NCBI GenBank assembly: GCA_015494585.1
Contig: WGAY01000078.1
Coordinates: forward strand, 1 to 55,126
Length of the DNA: 55,126 bases
Direction: 5' to 3'
From: Candidatus Omnitrophota bacterium
GTDB taxonomy: Bacteria > Omnitrophota > Gorgyraeia > S143-82
The notes under the pieces were generated by a model. The model had not been told where the DNA came from, searched no databases, and was given only the letters and a program-made list of their open reading frames with translations. Position numbers and translations under genes: made by a program. This document shows, piece after piece, positions 40,434 to 49,252 of this stretch; the first letter of the stretch is position 1; each line of letters starts with the position of its first letter.

Positions 40434-42224
40434 ATGGACAACATACGCAATTTTTGCATTATTGCACATATAGATCACGGAAAGTCCAGTCTGGCTGACC
40501 AGTTGATAAAGTACTGTGGTGCTGTAGATGAGCGCAAGTTCAGAGAACAGCTCCTGGATGATATGGAATTGGAGAGGGAGCGGGGGATTACTATCAAGTC
40601 TTCGGCAGTACGACTCAATTATAGGGCAGTGGATGGACGGAAATATGTGTTGAATCTGATAGATACCCCTGGACACGTTGATTTTTCCTATGAGGTCTCA
40701 AAGGCCCTTGCATCCTGCGAGGGTGCGCTTCTGCTCGTGGATGCCTCTCAGGGGGTTGAAGCCCAGACAGTGGCCAATCTCCACCTGGCCAGGAAAGAGA
40801 ATCTGAAGATTATCCCTGTCTTGAATAAGATAGACCTTCCAGGTGCGGATCTGGAGAGGGTTCTGCCACAGGTGGAGTCCCTGGGCTTTGCATCAGAAGA
40901 TATTGTTCTGGCTTCAGCCAAGGAAGGTATCGGAATAGATGAAATACTCGAAAGGATTGTAGCCGATATTCCACCCCCTTCGGGTGATAAAGATTCACCT
41001 TTACGTGCCCTGGTATTTGACTCGGCCTATGACCAATACAAAGGCGTGATAGTCTATTTCCGTGTATTCGATGGGAGGATCTGCCGTAAAGATAGGATTC
41101 GTTTTATGGCTAGCAAGTCAGATTTTGAGGTGGAAGGGATAGGGATTATGACCCCTGAGAGGGTGATGGTGGATAGCCTTTCAGTTGGAGAGGTGGGTTT
41201 TCTCTATGCAAATATCCGCGATCCAAAGGCCGTCAGTGTAGGAGATACCATTACCTGGATGAAGAATCAGGCCAGTGCACCACTGCCAGGATATAAAAAG
41301 ATACCGCCAATGGTGTTTGCAGGGGTTTATCCAGTGAATGCCTCAGATTTTCCCGCCTTGAGGGACGCTATGGAAAAACTATCTCTCAATGATTCATCCT
41401 TTGTCTTCGAACCAGAAAGTTCCACTGCCTGTGGCTTTGGTTTTCGATGTGGTTTTTTGGGTATGCTCCATATGGAGATAGTACAGGAACGCCTTGAACG
41501 AGAATTTGGTCTAGATTTAATACTTACTACCCCTTCGGTGGTCTATAAGGTAATTACCACGGATGGCAAGGAGCACCAGGTGCGTGGCCCAGCTCAGATG
41601 CCACCGATGGAAAAGGTAAGAGAGAGTTATGAGCCTTTTATAAAGGCAAATATCATTATACCAGTGAGCTATATTGAACCAGTAATGAATCTCTGTAAGG
41701 AAAAACGCGGCCGTTATGTTGAAACCAACTATCTTGGCAATGACAGGTTAGAGCTTATCTTCCGTATGCCCCTGGCAGAGGCGATTACTGACTTTTATAA
41801 CCGGCTCAAAACAGTCTCGCGGGGATATGCCTCTCTGGACTATGAACTGGATGGATATGAAAAGGTGGACCTGGTCAAGATGGATATTATGCTCAATAAG
41901 ACCCCTACCGATGCCCTTTCTTTTCTTGTGCCAAGGGAAAAGGCCTACGAGCGGGGCAGGGCAGTGGTAAGGAAACTGCGAGAGCTGATACCCAGGCAGT
42001 TATTCGAAATATCTGTCCAGGCGGCCATTGGCTCGAAGATTATTGCCAGTGAAAAGATACGCCCCCTGGCAAAGAATGTTACTGCTAAGTGTTATGGAGG
42101 GGATATAACCCGTAAGCGCAAGTTATGGGAGAAGCAAAAGGAAGGCAAAAAACGTATGAAGATGATGGGCAAGGTGCAGGTCCCGCAGGATGCCTTCCTG
42201 GCTACACTGAAGATAGAGGACTGA
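40434..42224 (+). CDS. lepA: Elongation factor 4 (LepA)
   Basis: LepA is a ribosome-binding GTPase thought to act in initiation/assembly and back-translocation. The 596-residue length is standard. Motifs include FCIIAHIDHGKSSLADQLI, ERGITIKSSAVRL, DTPGHVDFSYEVS and NKIDLPGA. The unique C-terminal domain has ENVTAKCYGGD-like and MGKVQVPQDAFLATLKI segments. It is 44 bases after the exported-protein gene, with only a weak ribosome site. Confidence 0.97.
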   Translation: MDNIRNFCIIAHIDHGKSSLADQLIKYCGAVDERKFREQLLDDMELERERGITIKSSAVRLNYRAVDGRKYVLNLIDTPGHVDFSYEVSKALASCEGALLLVDASQGVEAQTVANLHLARKENLKIIPVLNKIDLPGADLERVLPQVESLGFASEDIVLASAKEGIGIDEILERIVADIPPPSGDKDSPLRALVFDSAYDQYKGVIVYFRVFDGRICRKDRIRFMASKSDFEVEGIGIMTPERVMVDSLSVGEVGFLYANIRDPKAVSVGDTITWMKNQASAPLPGYKKIPPMVFAGVYPVNASDFPALRDAMEKLSLNDSSFVFEPESSTACGFGFRCGFLGMLHMEIVQERLEREFGLDLILTTPSVVYKVITTDGKEHQVRGPAQMPPMEKVRESYEPFIKANIIIPVSYIEPVMNLCKEKRGRYVETNYLGNDRLELIFRMPLAEAITDFYNRLKTVSRGYASLDYELDGYEKVDLVKMDIMLNKTPTDALSFLVPREKAYERGRAVVRKLRELIPRQLFEISVQAAIGSKIIASEKIRPLAKNVTAKCYGGDITRKRKLWEKQKEGKKRMKMMGKVQVPQDAFLATLKIED

Positions 42225-42260
42225 TTTAGATAATTTAGGAAGGTGGATTGACCTAGGATG

Positions 42261-42269
42261 TGTTATAAT
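42261..42269 (+). promoter_or_regulatory. Candidate extended -10 promoter
   Basis: TGTTATAAT lies 67 bases before the transaldolase start and after lepA. A TTGACC at 42248-42253 is too close to be its -35. The nine-base box is shared with 170-178 and 23256-23264. Confidence 0.4.
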
Positions 42270-42335
42270 TGCAGGGTATTGTAGTAGTGTGAGTGTGAAT
42301 TTGCAGGATTTATGCTATTTAGCCGGGAGGGGTTT

Positions 42336-42989
42336 ATGAAAATATTTATAGATACTGCGAATCTTGAGGAGATAAAGCAGGCCAGGGATTTTGGTATATT
42401 GGACGGTGTTACCACAAATCCTACTCTCCTTGCAAGGGAAGGCAAGCCGCCTCTGAAGCAATTGGAAGAGATCTGCAGGATTGTTGATGGCCCGGTAAGT
42501 GCGGAGGTAATAGCCTTGCAGAGCGATGAGATGGTAAAAGAGGCAAGGGATTTATCGAAAATAGCAGATAATATAGTGATAAAGATACCGTTGACCCTGG
42601 AGGGGTTAAAAGCGGTCAAGATACTAGAGGGTGAGGGAATAAAGACCAATGTTACCTTGTGTTTTTCTGCAATGCAGGCCTTATTGGTGGGTAAGGCCGG
42701 GGCCAGTTATATCTCTCCCTTTGTTGGCAGGCTGGACGATATCTCCGACGACGGTATGCGTCTTATAGAGGATATAATTACGATATACGATAACTATGGC
42801 TTTGATACAGAGATAATAGTAGCCAGTATTCGCCATCCTATGCACGTCTACTGGGCGGCAAAGCTGGGTGCGGATATCGCCACGATACCGTTTAAGACTA
42901 TTTCTCAGCTGATTAAACATCCATTGACGGATATTGGCATTGATAGATTTCTGAAGGATTGGCAGAGTCTGCAGGATAATTTAGGTTAA
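42336..42989 (+). CDS. tal: Transaldolase / fructose-6-phosphate aldolase-like (TalC type)
   Basis: The 217-residue short-form protein begins [18 protein letters not shown]. It has [14 protein letters not shown], the Schiff-base Lys83 in [20 protein letters not shown] and SPFVGRLDD. It moves three-carbon units in the pentose phosphate pathway, or splits fructose-6-phosphate. The two cannot be separated here. ATG 42336 has GGGAGGGG upstream; an ATG 24 bases earlier is not family-like. It is 14 bases ahead of thi4. Confidence 0.93.
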   Translation: MKIFIDTANLEEIKQARDFGILDGVTTNPTLLAREGKPPLKQLEEICRIVDGPVSAEVIALQSDEMVKEARDLSKIADNIVIKIPLTLEGLKAVKILEGEGIKTNVTLCFSAMQALLVGKAGASYISPFVGRLDDISDDGMRLIEDIITIYDNYGFDTEIIVASIRHPMHVYWAAKLGADIATIPFKTISQLIKHPLTDIGIDRFLKDWQSLQDNLG

Positions 42990-43003
42990 AGAAGGAGGTC
43001 TTT

Positions 43004-43774
43004 ATGTTCTCTAAATATGGCGAAAAAGAGGTTTCCTTTGCGATAATAGATGCCTTTTTTGAGAAGTTGAAGTCAGTAGTAGTCTCGGATGTGGTCATTG
43101 TTGGGGCAGGTCCAGCTGGTCTGGTTGCTGCCTATTATCTTTCTAAGAAGGGGAAGAAGGTAGTTTTGATTGAGAAAAACAATGCCCCTGGGGGAGGTGC
43201 CTGGTCAGGGGGGTATCTTATGAATGAGCTTACTATCCGCTATCCGGGCAATGAGGTCCTTGAGGATATGGGGCTCAAGGTCAAAGAGGTAAAAAAAGGC
43301 TTGTTTACTGCTGATGCACTTTACATATGTGCCGGACTTATAAAGAAGGCCCTGGAGACTGGAGCGGTTATTCTGAATCTTACGCTCTGTGAGGACATAA
43401 TAATGCGTAATGGCGTAATAGAGGGTGTGGTCATCAATTGGTCGCCTATCCAGTTTATGCCAAGACCAATGCGTACGCTGGATCCGATCGTGCTGGAGTC
43501 AAAGGTGGTTATAGATGCCACGGGACACGATGCCGCAGTAGCGGCAATGCTTGCCAAGAGGGGCTTGCTGGAGATAGCAGGTGAAGGGGCAATGCACATA
43601 GAGGCCTCCGAGGACCTCTTGGCAGAGAAGACAGGTAGGATATTTCCTGGTCTTTATACAGCGGGTATGTCGGTTTGTTCTGTATATGGCCTGCCAAGGA
43701 TGGGGCCTACGTTTGGCGGTATGTATGTCTCTGGAAAGATTGCAGCAGAGAAGATATTGGCTGAACTAGGCTGA
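43004..43774 (+). CDS. thi4: Thi4-type thiazole synthase
   Basis: Thi4 builds the thiazole half of thiamin from NAD+, glycine and sulfur. The 256-residue protein has the dinucleotide fold VVIVGAGPAGLVAAYYLS, the family's GGGAWSGGYLMNEL, and a C-terminal AGMSVCSVYGLPRMGPTFG. The sulfur-donor position (Cys205 in yeast, His in methanogens, three residues before the Pro of a D-P pair) is Thr158 here, in MRTLDP. It therefore cannot be the suicidal type. Relatives with other activities on NAD-like or ribose substrates exist, so function is less certain than family. Confidence 0.85.
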   Translation: MFSKYGEKEVSFAIIDAFFEKLKSVVVSDVVIVGAGPAGLVAAYYLSKKGKKVVLIEKNNAPGGGAWSGGYLMNELTIRYPGNEVLEDMGLKVKEVKKGLFTADALYICAGLIKKALETGAVILNLTLCEDIIMRNGVIEGVVINWSPIQFMPRPMRTLDPIVLESKVVIDATGHDAAVAAMLAKRGLLEIAGEGAMHIEASEDLLAEKTGRIFPGLYTAGMSVCSVYGLPRMGPTFGGMYVSGKIAAEKILAELG

Positions 43775-43775
43775 T

Positions 43776-44888
43776 ATGGTCAAGAAGATCCTGCTCCTAT
43801 ATATTTCAAATATATCGGGGCACAAGAGTGCTGCCAATGCCATAGAGAAGGCAATCAATATGCTTGCGCCCTTTGCTGATGTGAAGGGGATGAATTTTTT
43901 TAATTATGTTGCCCCCATCACAGAGAAGGTAGTCAATACTATGTATATGGGGGTCATAAAGCGCGCGCCTATAATATGGCAGGTTATGTATGACAATCCC
44001 AGGGTAGTCAGATCTACCTCTCGGGCACGCAGGTTTGTATATAATCAGATAAGGAAAAAGGTCGATAGGCTTATATCTCACTATAATCCAGACGTCGTTA
44101 TAGCTACTCAGGCGTTTCCCTGTGAAATCATATCCAGATACAAGATAGAAAACTCTAAGAAATTCCGTGTCTTTGCGGTTTTAACGGATTTTGCGCCGCA
44201 CTCCTTCTGGATCTCTGAGGCGGTTGATTATTACATAGTGGCAACCGATGCAGTGAAAGACAAACTTATCAAAAAGGGCGTGCCTGAAGAGAAGGTCAAG
44301 GCATTTGGTATTCCCATAGATCCGGATTTCTACTTTAGTAAAGACTCAGTGGATATTCGAAGGCGACTAGGTATTGGGCAGGATAGGGATGTGGTTCTGC
44401 TTATGGGAGGGGGACAGGGACTCGGGCCGATAGGCAAGGTCTTGAAATCAATGGATAAGGTGGATATAGATTTTGATATTATTACCATTTGTGGAAATAA
44501 TAAGAGGTTATTCCGTTCCGTTGAGAGGAATAAAAAGAGGATGCAGCATAAGGTTTGTAATTTTGGATTTGTCGAGAATGTGGATGAATTTATGTCCATA
44601 GCGAAGGTGCTTGTGACGAAGGCCGGAGGACTTACGGTGTCTGAGGCAATGGCAAAGGGCCTTCCTATGATAATAATGAATTCCCTGCCAGGACAGGAAT
44701 ACAATAATCTGAAATTTTTATTACGCAATAGATGTGCCCTGCGGGCTGAGGACCATAAGGAGGTTCGCAGGCTTTTAGAGAGGTTATTGAGAGATGCGGC
44801 CCTGTGGGAGAGGCTTCACAAAAATTCCCTGATAACAGGCCGTCCTAATGCGGCACTAGAGGTGGCGCACCTGGCATTGGAGATGTGA
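43776..44888 (+). CDS. GT28-family glycolipid glycosyltransferase (MGDG synthase-like)
   Basis: The 370-residue protein resembles monogalactosyl- and diglucosyl-diacylglycerol synthases. SNISGHKSAANAIEKA (lipid-acceptor loop, G-H), TDFAPHSFW, LLMGGGQGLG and the donor site TKAGGLTVSEAMAKGLPMIIMNSLPGQE with N are in place. It likely adds a sugar to a membrane lipid at the inner face. It starts one base after thi4 and its stop overlaps the next gene, the acyltransferase-GT2 fusion, so the two probably share a glycolipid pathway. Confidence 0.88.
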   Translation: MVKKILLLYISNISGHKSAANAIEKAINMLAPFADVKGMNFFNYVAPITEKVVNTMYMGVIKRAPIIWQVMYDNPRVVRSTSRARRFVYNQIRKKVDRLISHYNPDVVIATQAFPCEIISRYKIENSKKFRVFAVLTDFAPHSFWISEAVDYYIVATDAVKDKLIKKGVPEEKVKAFGIPIDPDFYFSKDSVDIRRRLGIGQDRDVVLLMGGGQGLGPIGKVLKSMDKVDIDFDIITICGNNKRLFRSVERNKKRMQHKVCNFGFVENVDEFMSIAKVLVTKAGGLTVSEAMAKGLPMIIMNSLPGQEYNNLKFLLRNRCALRAEDHKEVRRLLERLLRDAALWERLHKNSLITGRPNAALEVAHLALEM

Positions 44889-46462
44889 TGTGGAGACTTT
44901 ATCTGTTTTGTCTTAAGAATATAAATAAGGCCCCAGGGCTTTTTCATTTTGTAGGTAGCTTGCTGGCTAGTATCAAATACTTTTTGTGTCCACCGGACAT
45001 AAGGCGTATTGTGAGGAATATCCGTCTCATTAGAGGACGGAATTATCCTATATTTAAGGCCTTCTTATTGGGACACAGGGTATTGGTCAACTTTGTCCAC
45101 TACTGGCTGGATTTTATATATTTGGGCAGAGTAGCTCCCCATCTACTGAAAGAATCTGTTGAGATAGAAGGAAGGCAATATCTGGATGAGGCACTTTCTC
45201 TGAATAAAGGCGTAATAATTGCTACTGCCCATTTTGGCAATTGGGAGATAGCGGGTTTTTGGTTAGGTGAAAATGGCTACCCTATCCAGGCAATAGCCCT
45301 GCCGCATAAGGACAAAAAGATAAATGAGTTTTTCGACTCCACTCGTGCTATGCATAATGTAAGGGTAATTCCAACGGGCAGATCCACACGCTGTATAGGG
45401 GTGCTGAAAGAAAAAGGGGCCCTAGCAATTTTAGGGGATTGGGATTTTAGTGGAGGCAAGGCAGTCCTGGATGTCGATTTCTTTGGACGCAGGGTTCTAT
45501 TTCCCTCAGGGGTGGGTGTGTTTGCCCACAGGTTTAAGGTGCCGGTAGTGCCTTTGTTTGGGATGATTGAGGCCCCTGGCCGATATAGATTGAAGGCCTT
45601 TCCCCCTATTTCACCGGAAGGCAAATCTGCCTCCGATATCCTGCAGGCCTATGTCAAGGCTCTTGAGAATGTACTGAGAGAAAGGCCCCTGCAGTGGTAT
45701 ATGTTTGGTGAGATAAGATACGCTCCGGAAGGGATAAATAAGAATGAGCTCTGTATAGTTATCCCTGCCTATAACGAAGAAAAGCACATAGGTAGCCTCT
45801 TGAATAAACTTGCGCCAACAGGGTATAAGGTCATACTTGTCGATGACGGCTCGGTGGATAAGACCTCAGAGGTAGCATCGCAGTATGAATTTGTAATCTT
45901 GCACAGGCTTTCCTGCAATGAGGGCAAAGGGGTTGCCATAAAAGAAGGGTTGGCGATTGCGAAAAAGGAAGGATTTAAGTGGGCTGTGCTTATGGATGCC
46001 GACGGACAACACCTTCCTGAGGATATCCCTTCTTTTTTGTCAAAGGCATTCTCTGATGTGGGTATGGTCTGCGGCAATAGGATGCATAATCCTGAAGGAA
46101 TGCCTTTATTAAGGAGATTGGTGAACAGGATTATGTCAGTAATAATATCTCTGTACACATTTGATTCTATCCCGGATACACAATGCGGTTACAGGCTCAT
46201 CCGCCTTTCTGCTATCGACCCGGACAAGCTAACAAGTGACCGCTATGAGATAGAAACGGATATAATCCTGCGGGTGAGAGAAGAGGGCTGGGAGATAGTT
46301 TCTACGAACATAACCTCTGTATATCACGATACGGCTGTAAGCTACATAAACCCATTCAGGGATACATTGAGATTCATCTATTTTATGTGCATGGATTTTT
46401 TGAGGAGAATAGCTAGAATGTTGTCTGGAAGACGTAGAGATGAAAGGGATGTGGGAAGGTGA
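44888..46462 (+). CDS. LpxL-like acyltransferase fused to a GT2 glycosyltransferase
   Basis: Two enzymes lie in one 524-residue chain. Residues about 1-285 are a lipid A late-acyltransferase (LpxL/HtrB) domain, with the catalytic His115 and Glu120 in ATAHFGNWE and LGDWDFSGG. Residues about 286-524 are a DPM1-like family 2 glycosyltransferase, with CIVIPAYNEEKHIG, VDDGSVDKT, LMDADGQH (370-375) and DTQCGYRL. It could acylate and glycosylate the same lipid. Similar pairings occur in aryl-polyene clusters, but no ketosynthase or acyl carrier gene is present here. ATG 44888 overlaps the preceding stop. Confidence 0.88.
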   Translation: MWRLYLFCLKNINKAPGLFHFVGSLLASIKYFLCPPDIRRIVRNIRLIRGRNYPIFKAFLLGHRVLVNFVHYWLDFIYLGRVAPHLLKESVEIEGRQYLDEALSLNKGVIIATAHFGNWEIAGFWLGENGYPIQAIALPHKDKKINEFFDSTRAMHNVRVIPTGRSTRCIGVLKEKGALAILGDWDFSGGKAVLDVDFFGRRVLFPSGVGVFAHRFKVPVVPLFGMIEAPGRYRLKAFPPISPEGKSASDILQAYVKALENVLRERPLQWYMFGEIRYAPEGINKNELCIVIPAYNEEKHIGSLLNKLAPTGYKVILVDDGSVDKTSEVASQYEFVILHRLSCNEGKGVAIKEGLAIAKKEGFKWAVLMDADGQHLPEDIPSFLSKAFSDVGMVCGNRMHNPEGMPLLRRLVNRIMSVIISLYTFDSIPDTQCGYRLIRLSAIDPDKLTSDRYEIETDIILRVREEGWEIVSTNITSVYHDTAVSYINPFRDTLRFIYFMCMDFLRRIARMLSGRRRDERDVGR

Positions 46463-46474
46463 AAGGAGGTGCTT

Positions 46475-47251
46475 ATGCTAAGAAAGACATTTCTTTTAAT
46501 TAACTTATTTTTACTAATATCAGGACCATTGACATTTGCCATGGATGCCGATGATGTGGGCTGGCTTGTATATAATAGATACGATGGTGATGATGCCTAC
46601 TACAAGATTGATATGGAGCTGGTAGATAGATCAGGTGATAGGATTAAACGGGAAATGGAGGTCTATATAAAGGATTATAATGGACTTGATAAGACCACAA
46701 TTGTATTTTTATCACCGCCCGATATAAGGGGAACGGCATTTTTATCTATAGAGAATCCCAAGGGGGCGGATAAGACTCAGTTTCTCTATCTCCCATCGCT
46801 TGGCAGGGTCAGGCGCATTACAAGCAGGCAGAAGGCCAATAGTTTCGTGAATACAGATTATAGCTATGAGGATATAGGGCGGAGGTGGCCGGCGAAAGAC
46901 AAGCATAGGCTTATTGGCGCAGAGAACATCCTCGGAAGGCCGTGTTATGTCTTGGAATCTATTCCCAAAAGGGATGGCGAAAGTCAATATTCCAAACGGA
47001 TTTGCTATATAGATAAAGAGACAGGCTTGAGCCTGAAACGTGAGTTTTTTGATAAAAAAGGAAGGAAAATCAGGGAGATGCGGGTAAATAAGATATCGGT
47101 TATTGACGGTATCCCCACAGTTATCGATTCTGAGATGATAGACCTTAGAACGGGACATAAAACAGTGATGAAAGTTAAGGAGGTACGATATAACCAAGGA
47201 CTACCTGATAAGATCTTTAGCGTTAGATATATGAAATCCCTTACTGAATGA
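46475..47251 (+). CDS. LolA-like outer-membrane lipoprotein-sorting protein
   Basis: From ATG 46475 (AAAGGAGG five bases upstream), the 258-residue protein has a signal peptide and then a LolA-like beta domain. The family signature is DIRGTAFLSIENP, QFLYLPSLGRVRRI and NSFVNTDYSYEDI. Such proteins shuttle lipids or lipoproteins through the periplasm and often accompany RND exporters. None is nearby. Placed after a GT28 enzyme and an acyltransferase-GT2 fusion, it may carry their lipid product to the outer membrane, which is inference. Confidence 0.88.
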   Translation: MLRKTFLLINLFLLISGPLTFAMDADDVGWLVYNRYDGDDAYYKIDMELVDRSGDRIKREMEVYIKDYNGLDKTTIVFLSPPDIRGTAFLSIENPKGADKTQFLYLPSLGRVRRITSRQKANSFVNTDYSYEDIGRRWPAKDKHRLIGAENILGRPCYVLESIPKRDGESQYSKRICYIDKETGLSLKREFFDKKGRKIREMRVNKISVIDGIPTVIDSEMIDLRTGHKTVMKVKEVRYNQGLPDKIFSVRYMKSLTE

Positions 47252-47255
47252 TGAT

Positions 47256-47582
47256 CCCAAATTATGCAATAGGGTATTAAAATGTAGTGAAAGGAGTTGT
47301 GGGACAACAAGAAAGGCTAAAAATAGGAATTCATCATGTGGTTAAACTCAAAACTATTTTATATATAAGGAGAAGGTGGATTGGGAAAGAGCCAAAATGG
47401 ATTGCAAGGATTGTGAGTTTAGCTTATGATAGAGAAAAAAGAGAATAAAATAAAAAGATTTAAGGTTTTAGGCTGTGGTTTTTAGATTTGAGATTTGACT
47501 TTTGAGTTTTATTGGAGGAGAAAAGAGATGGTTTCTTAACAAAGCGACGGGAGATAAAGGATTCTCTAAGGTATAATCCGGG
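47256..47582 (+). repeat. Composite dispersed intergenic repeat upstream of the symporter
   Basis: The 365-base gap holds no gene. It repeats the structure seen before dapB. Module A CCCAAATTATGCAATAGGG is at 47256-47274, and module C with GAAAGGCTAAAAATAGGAAT is at 47311-47356. AATAAAATAAAAAGATTTAAGG-type sequence and TTTGACTTTTGAGTTTTATT come next. TTAACAAAGCGACGG precedes TATAATCCGGG at 47572-47582, 39 bases before the symporter ATG. The central 80 bases differ between the two copies. Confidence 0.75.
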
Positions 47583-47616
47583 TTTGCGGGTTTAACAGTA
47601 TATCATAGGAGGTGTT

Positions 47617-49179
47617 ATGGCGAAAAAGGTGAGGGATTCCTGGGCCTCCCGTCTAGGAGTTATCCTGGCGGTGGCTGGTAGCGCGGTTGGACTGGGTAAT
47701 TTCCTTAGGTTTCCGGTTCAGGCAGTGCAAAATGGCGGCGGTGCCTTTATGATTCCCTATTTTGTCTCACTTCTTCTCCTCGGAATACCTCTTATGTGGG
47801 TGGAATGGGCGCTTGGAAGGTATGGAGGTGGATTTGGACACGGTACAGCACCAGGGATATTTCATTCGGTATGGAATAAGAATAGATTCATAAAATACTT
47901 CGGTGTCATCGGAATATTTGGCCCGCTGGCGATCTTTATATACTATACCTATATCGAATCCTGGACGCTTGGCTTTGGCGTATTAGGTCTTATTGGCAAG
48001 CTGAAGACAGCGGCCATGGCAAAGGAATCTATGCAGGCCTTTCTTTCTGATTACCAGACCAGACTATGGCCATCTTATCTGTTTTTTCTGATTACCTTTT
48101 TCGCCAATATCTATGTTATTTCTCATGGCGTCTCAAAGGGGATAGAGAGATTTTCTCGCTGGGCAATGCCAACCCTTCTTTTTATGGCGGTTGTGTTAAT
48201 GATAAGGGTCTTAACGCTTGGTGCACCCTACCCAGAGCATCCTGACTGGAACGTCCTTAACGGACTAGGGTATCTGTGGAATCCTGATTTTTCGGCCTTG
48301 CGCAATCCCAAGGTCTGGTTGGCCGCGGCAGGTCAGATCTTCTTTACGCTAAGTGTTGGTATTGGGGTTATATTAACCTATGCCAGCTATCTCAAAAAGA
48401 CGCATGATGTCGTTCTATCAGGTCTTACTTCTGTAAGCACAAATGAGCTCATAGAGGTAGTTATTGCGGGTAGTATTGTAATTCCAGCGGCCTTTGCATT
48501 CTTGGGTCCGGTCGAGATAGAGGGAGTTGCCAAATCCGGGGCATTTAACCTGGGGTTCGTCACAATGCCAATGGTTCTAAATAAGTTCCCACTGCCTCAA
48601 TTCTTTACTGGGTTATGGTTCCTGCTTCTGTTCCTTGCTGGAGTTACTTCATCTGTTTCCCTGGTCCAGCCGGCTATTGCCTTTTTAGAAGATGAATTCA
48701 ATATATCCAGGAAGAAGGCAGTTGGGATATTTTCGGTGGTTTCTTTTGTACTGATGCAGCCCGTGATATTCTGGTTTTCAAGGGGGATTGTCGATGAGAT
48801 GGACTTCTGGGTAGGTACGGTCTGTTTAGTGGTATTTGCCCTAATTGAGGTGATCCTTTTTTCCTGGGTCCTTGGTATGGATAAGGCATGGGATGAGATA
48901 CATCAGGGGGCGGATCTTATGATACCCAGGTTCTATAGATTTATTATGAAGTACATTACCCCATTGTTTTTGATAGTCATACTAGTCTCCTGGCTCATAT
49001 CCTCGAAAGACATAATATTTATGAGCAATGTTGCCAATGCGAATAAACCCTTTGTTCTAGGTACCAGATTGGCCTTGCTGTTGTCTTTATTCCTGCTGGC
49101 CTTTCTGGTAAAGATAGCCTGGAAGAGGAGGGGGGATCGGATTGGAGCTATGGAGATAGATAGGGGTAGAGAAGGATAG
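47617..49179 (+). CDS. Sodium-dependent amino-acid/neurotransmitter-type symporter (LeuT fold)
   Basis: The 520-residue inner-membrane protein has about 12 hydrophobic segments. The family start SRLGVILAVAGSAVGLGNFL with RFPVQAVQNGGGAFMIPYF forms the sodium and substrate site. EWALGRYGG, YYTYIESWTLG and GVILTYASYL follow. Bacterial members import amino acids with Na+. GNFLRFP replaces the usual GNFWRFP. It is preceded by the promoter-like repeat and appears monocistronic. Confidence 0.92.
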   Translation: MAKKVRDSWASRLGVILAVAGSAVGLGNFLRFPVQAVQNGGGAFMIPYFVSLLLLGIPLMWVEWALGRYGGGFGHGTAPGIFHSVWNKNRFIKYFGVIGIFGPLAIFIYYTYIESWTLGFGVLGLIGKLKTAAMAKESMQAFLSDYQTRLWPSYLFFLITFFANIYVISHGVSKGIERFSRWAMPTLLFMAVVLMIRVLTLGAPYPEHPDWNVLNGLGYLWNPDFSALRNPKVWLAAAGQIFFTLSVGIGVILTYASYLKKTHDVVLSGLTSVSTNELIEVVIAGSIVIPAAFAFLGPVEIEGVAKSGAFNLGFVTMPMVLNKFPLPQFFTGLWFLLLFLAGVTSSVSLVQPAIAFLEDEFNISRKKAVGIFSVVSFVLMQPVIFWFSRGIVDEMDFWVGTVCLVVFALIEVILFSWVLGMDKAWDEIHQGADLMIPRFYRFIMKYITPLFLIVILVSWLISSKDIIFMSNVANANKPFVLGTRLALLLSLFLLAFLVKIAWKRRGDRIGAMEIDRGREG

Positions 49180-49252
49180 AGAGAATTATACTTTGATGAT
49201 TTAACAGTTTCGAGTCTTGATATGTGGGTTTTGATATTTAAGTTTATTTAAT

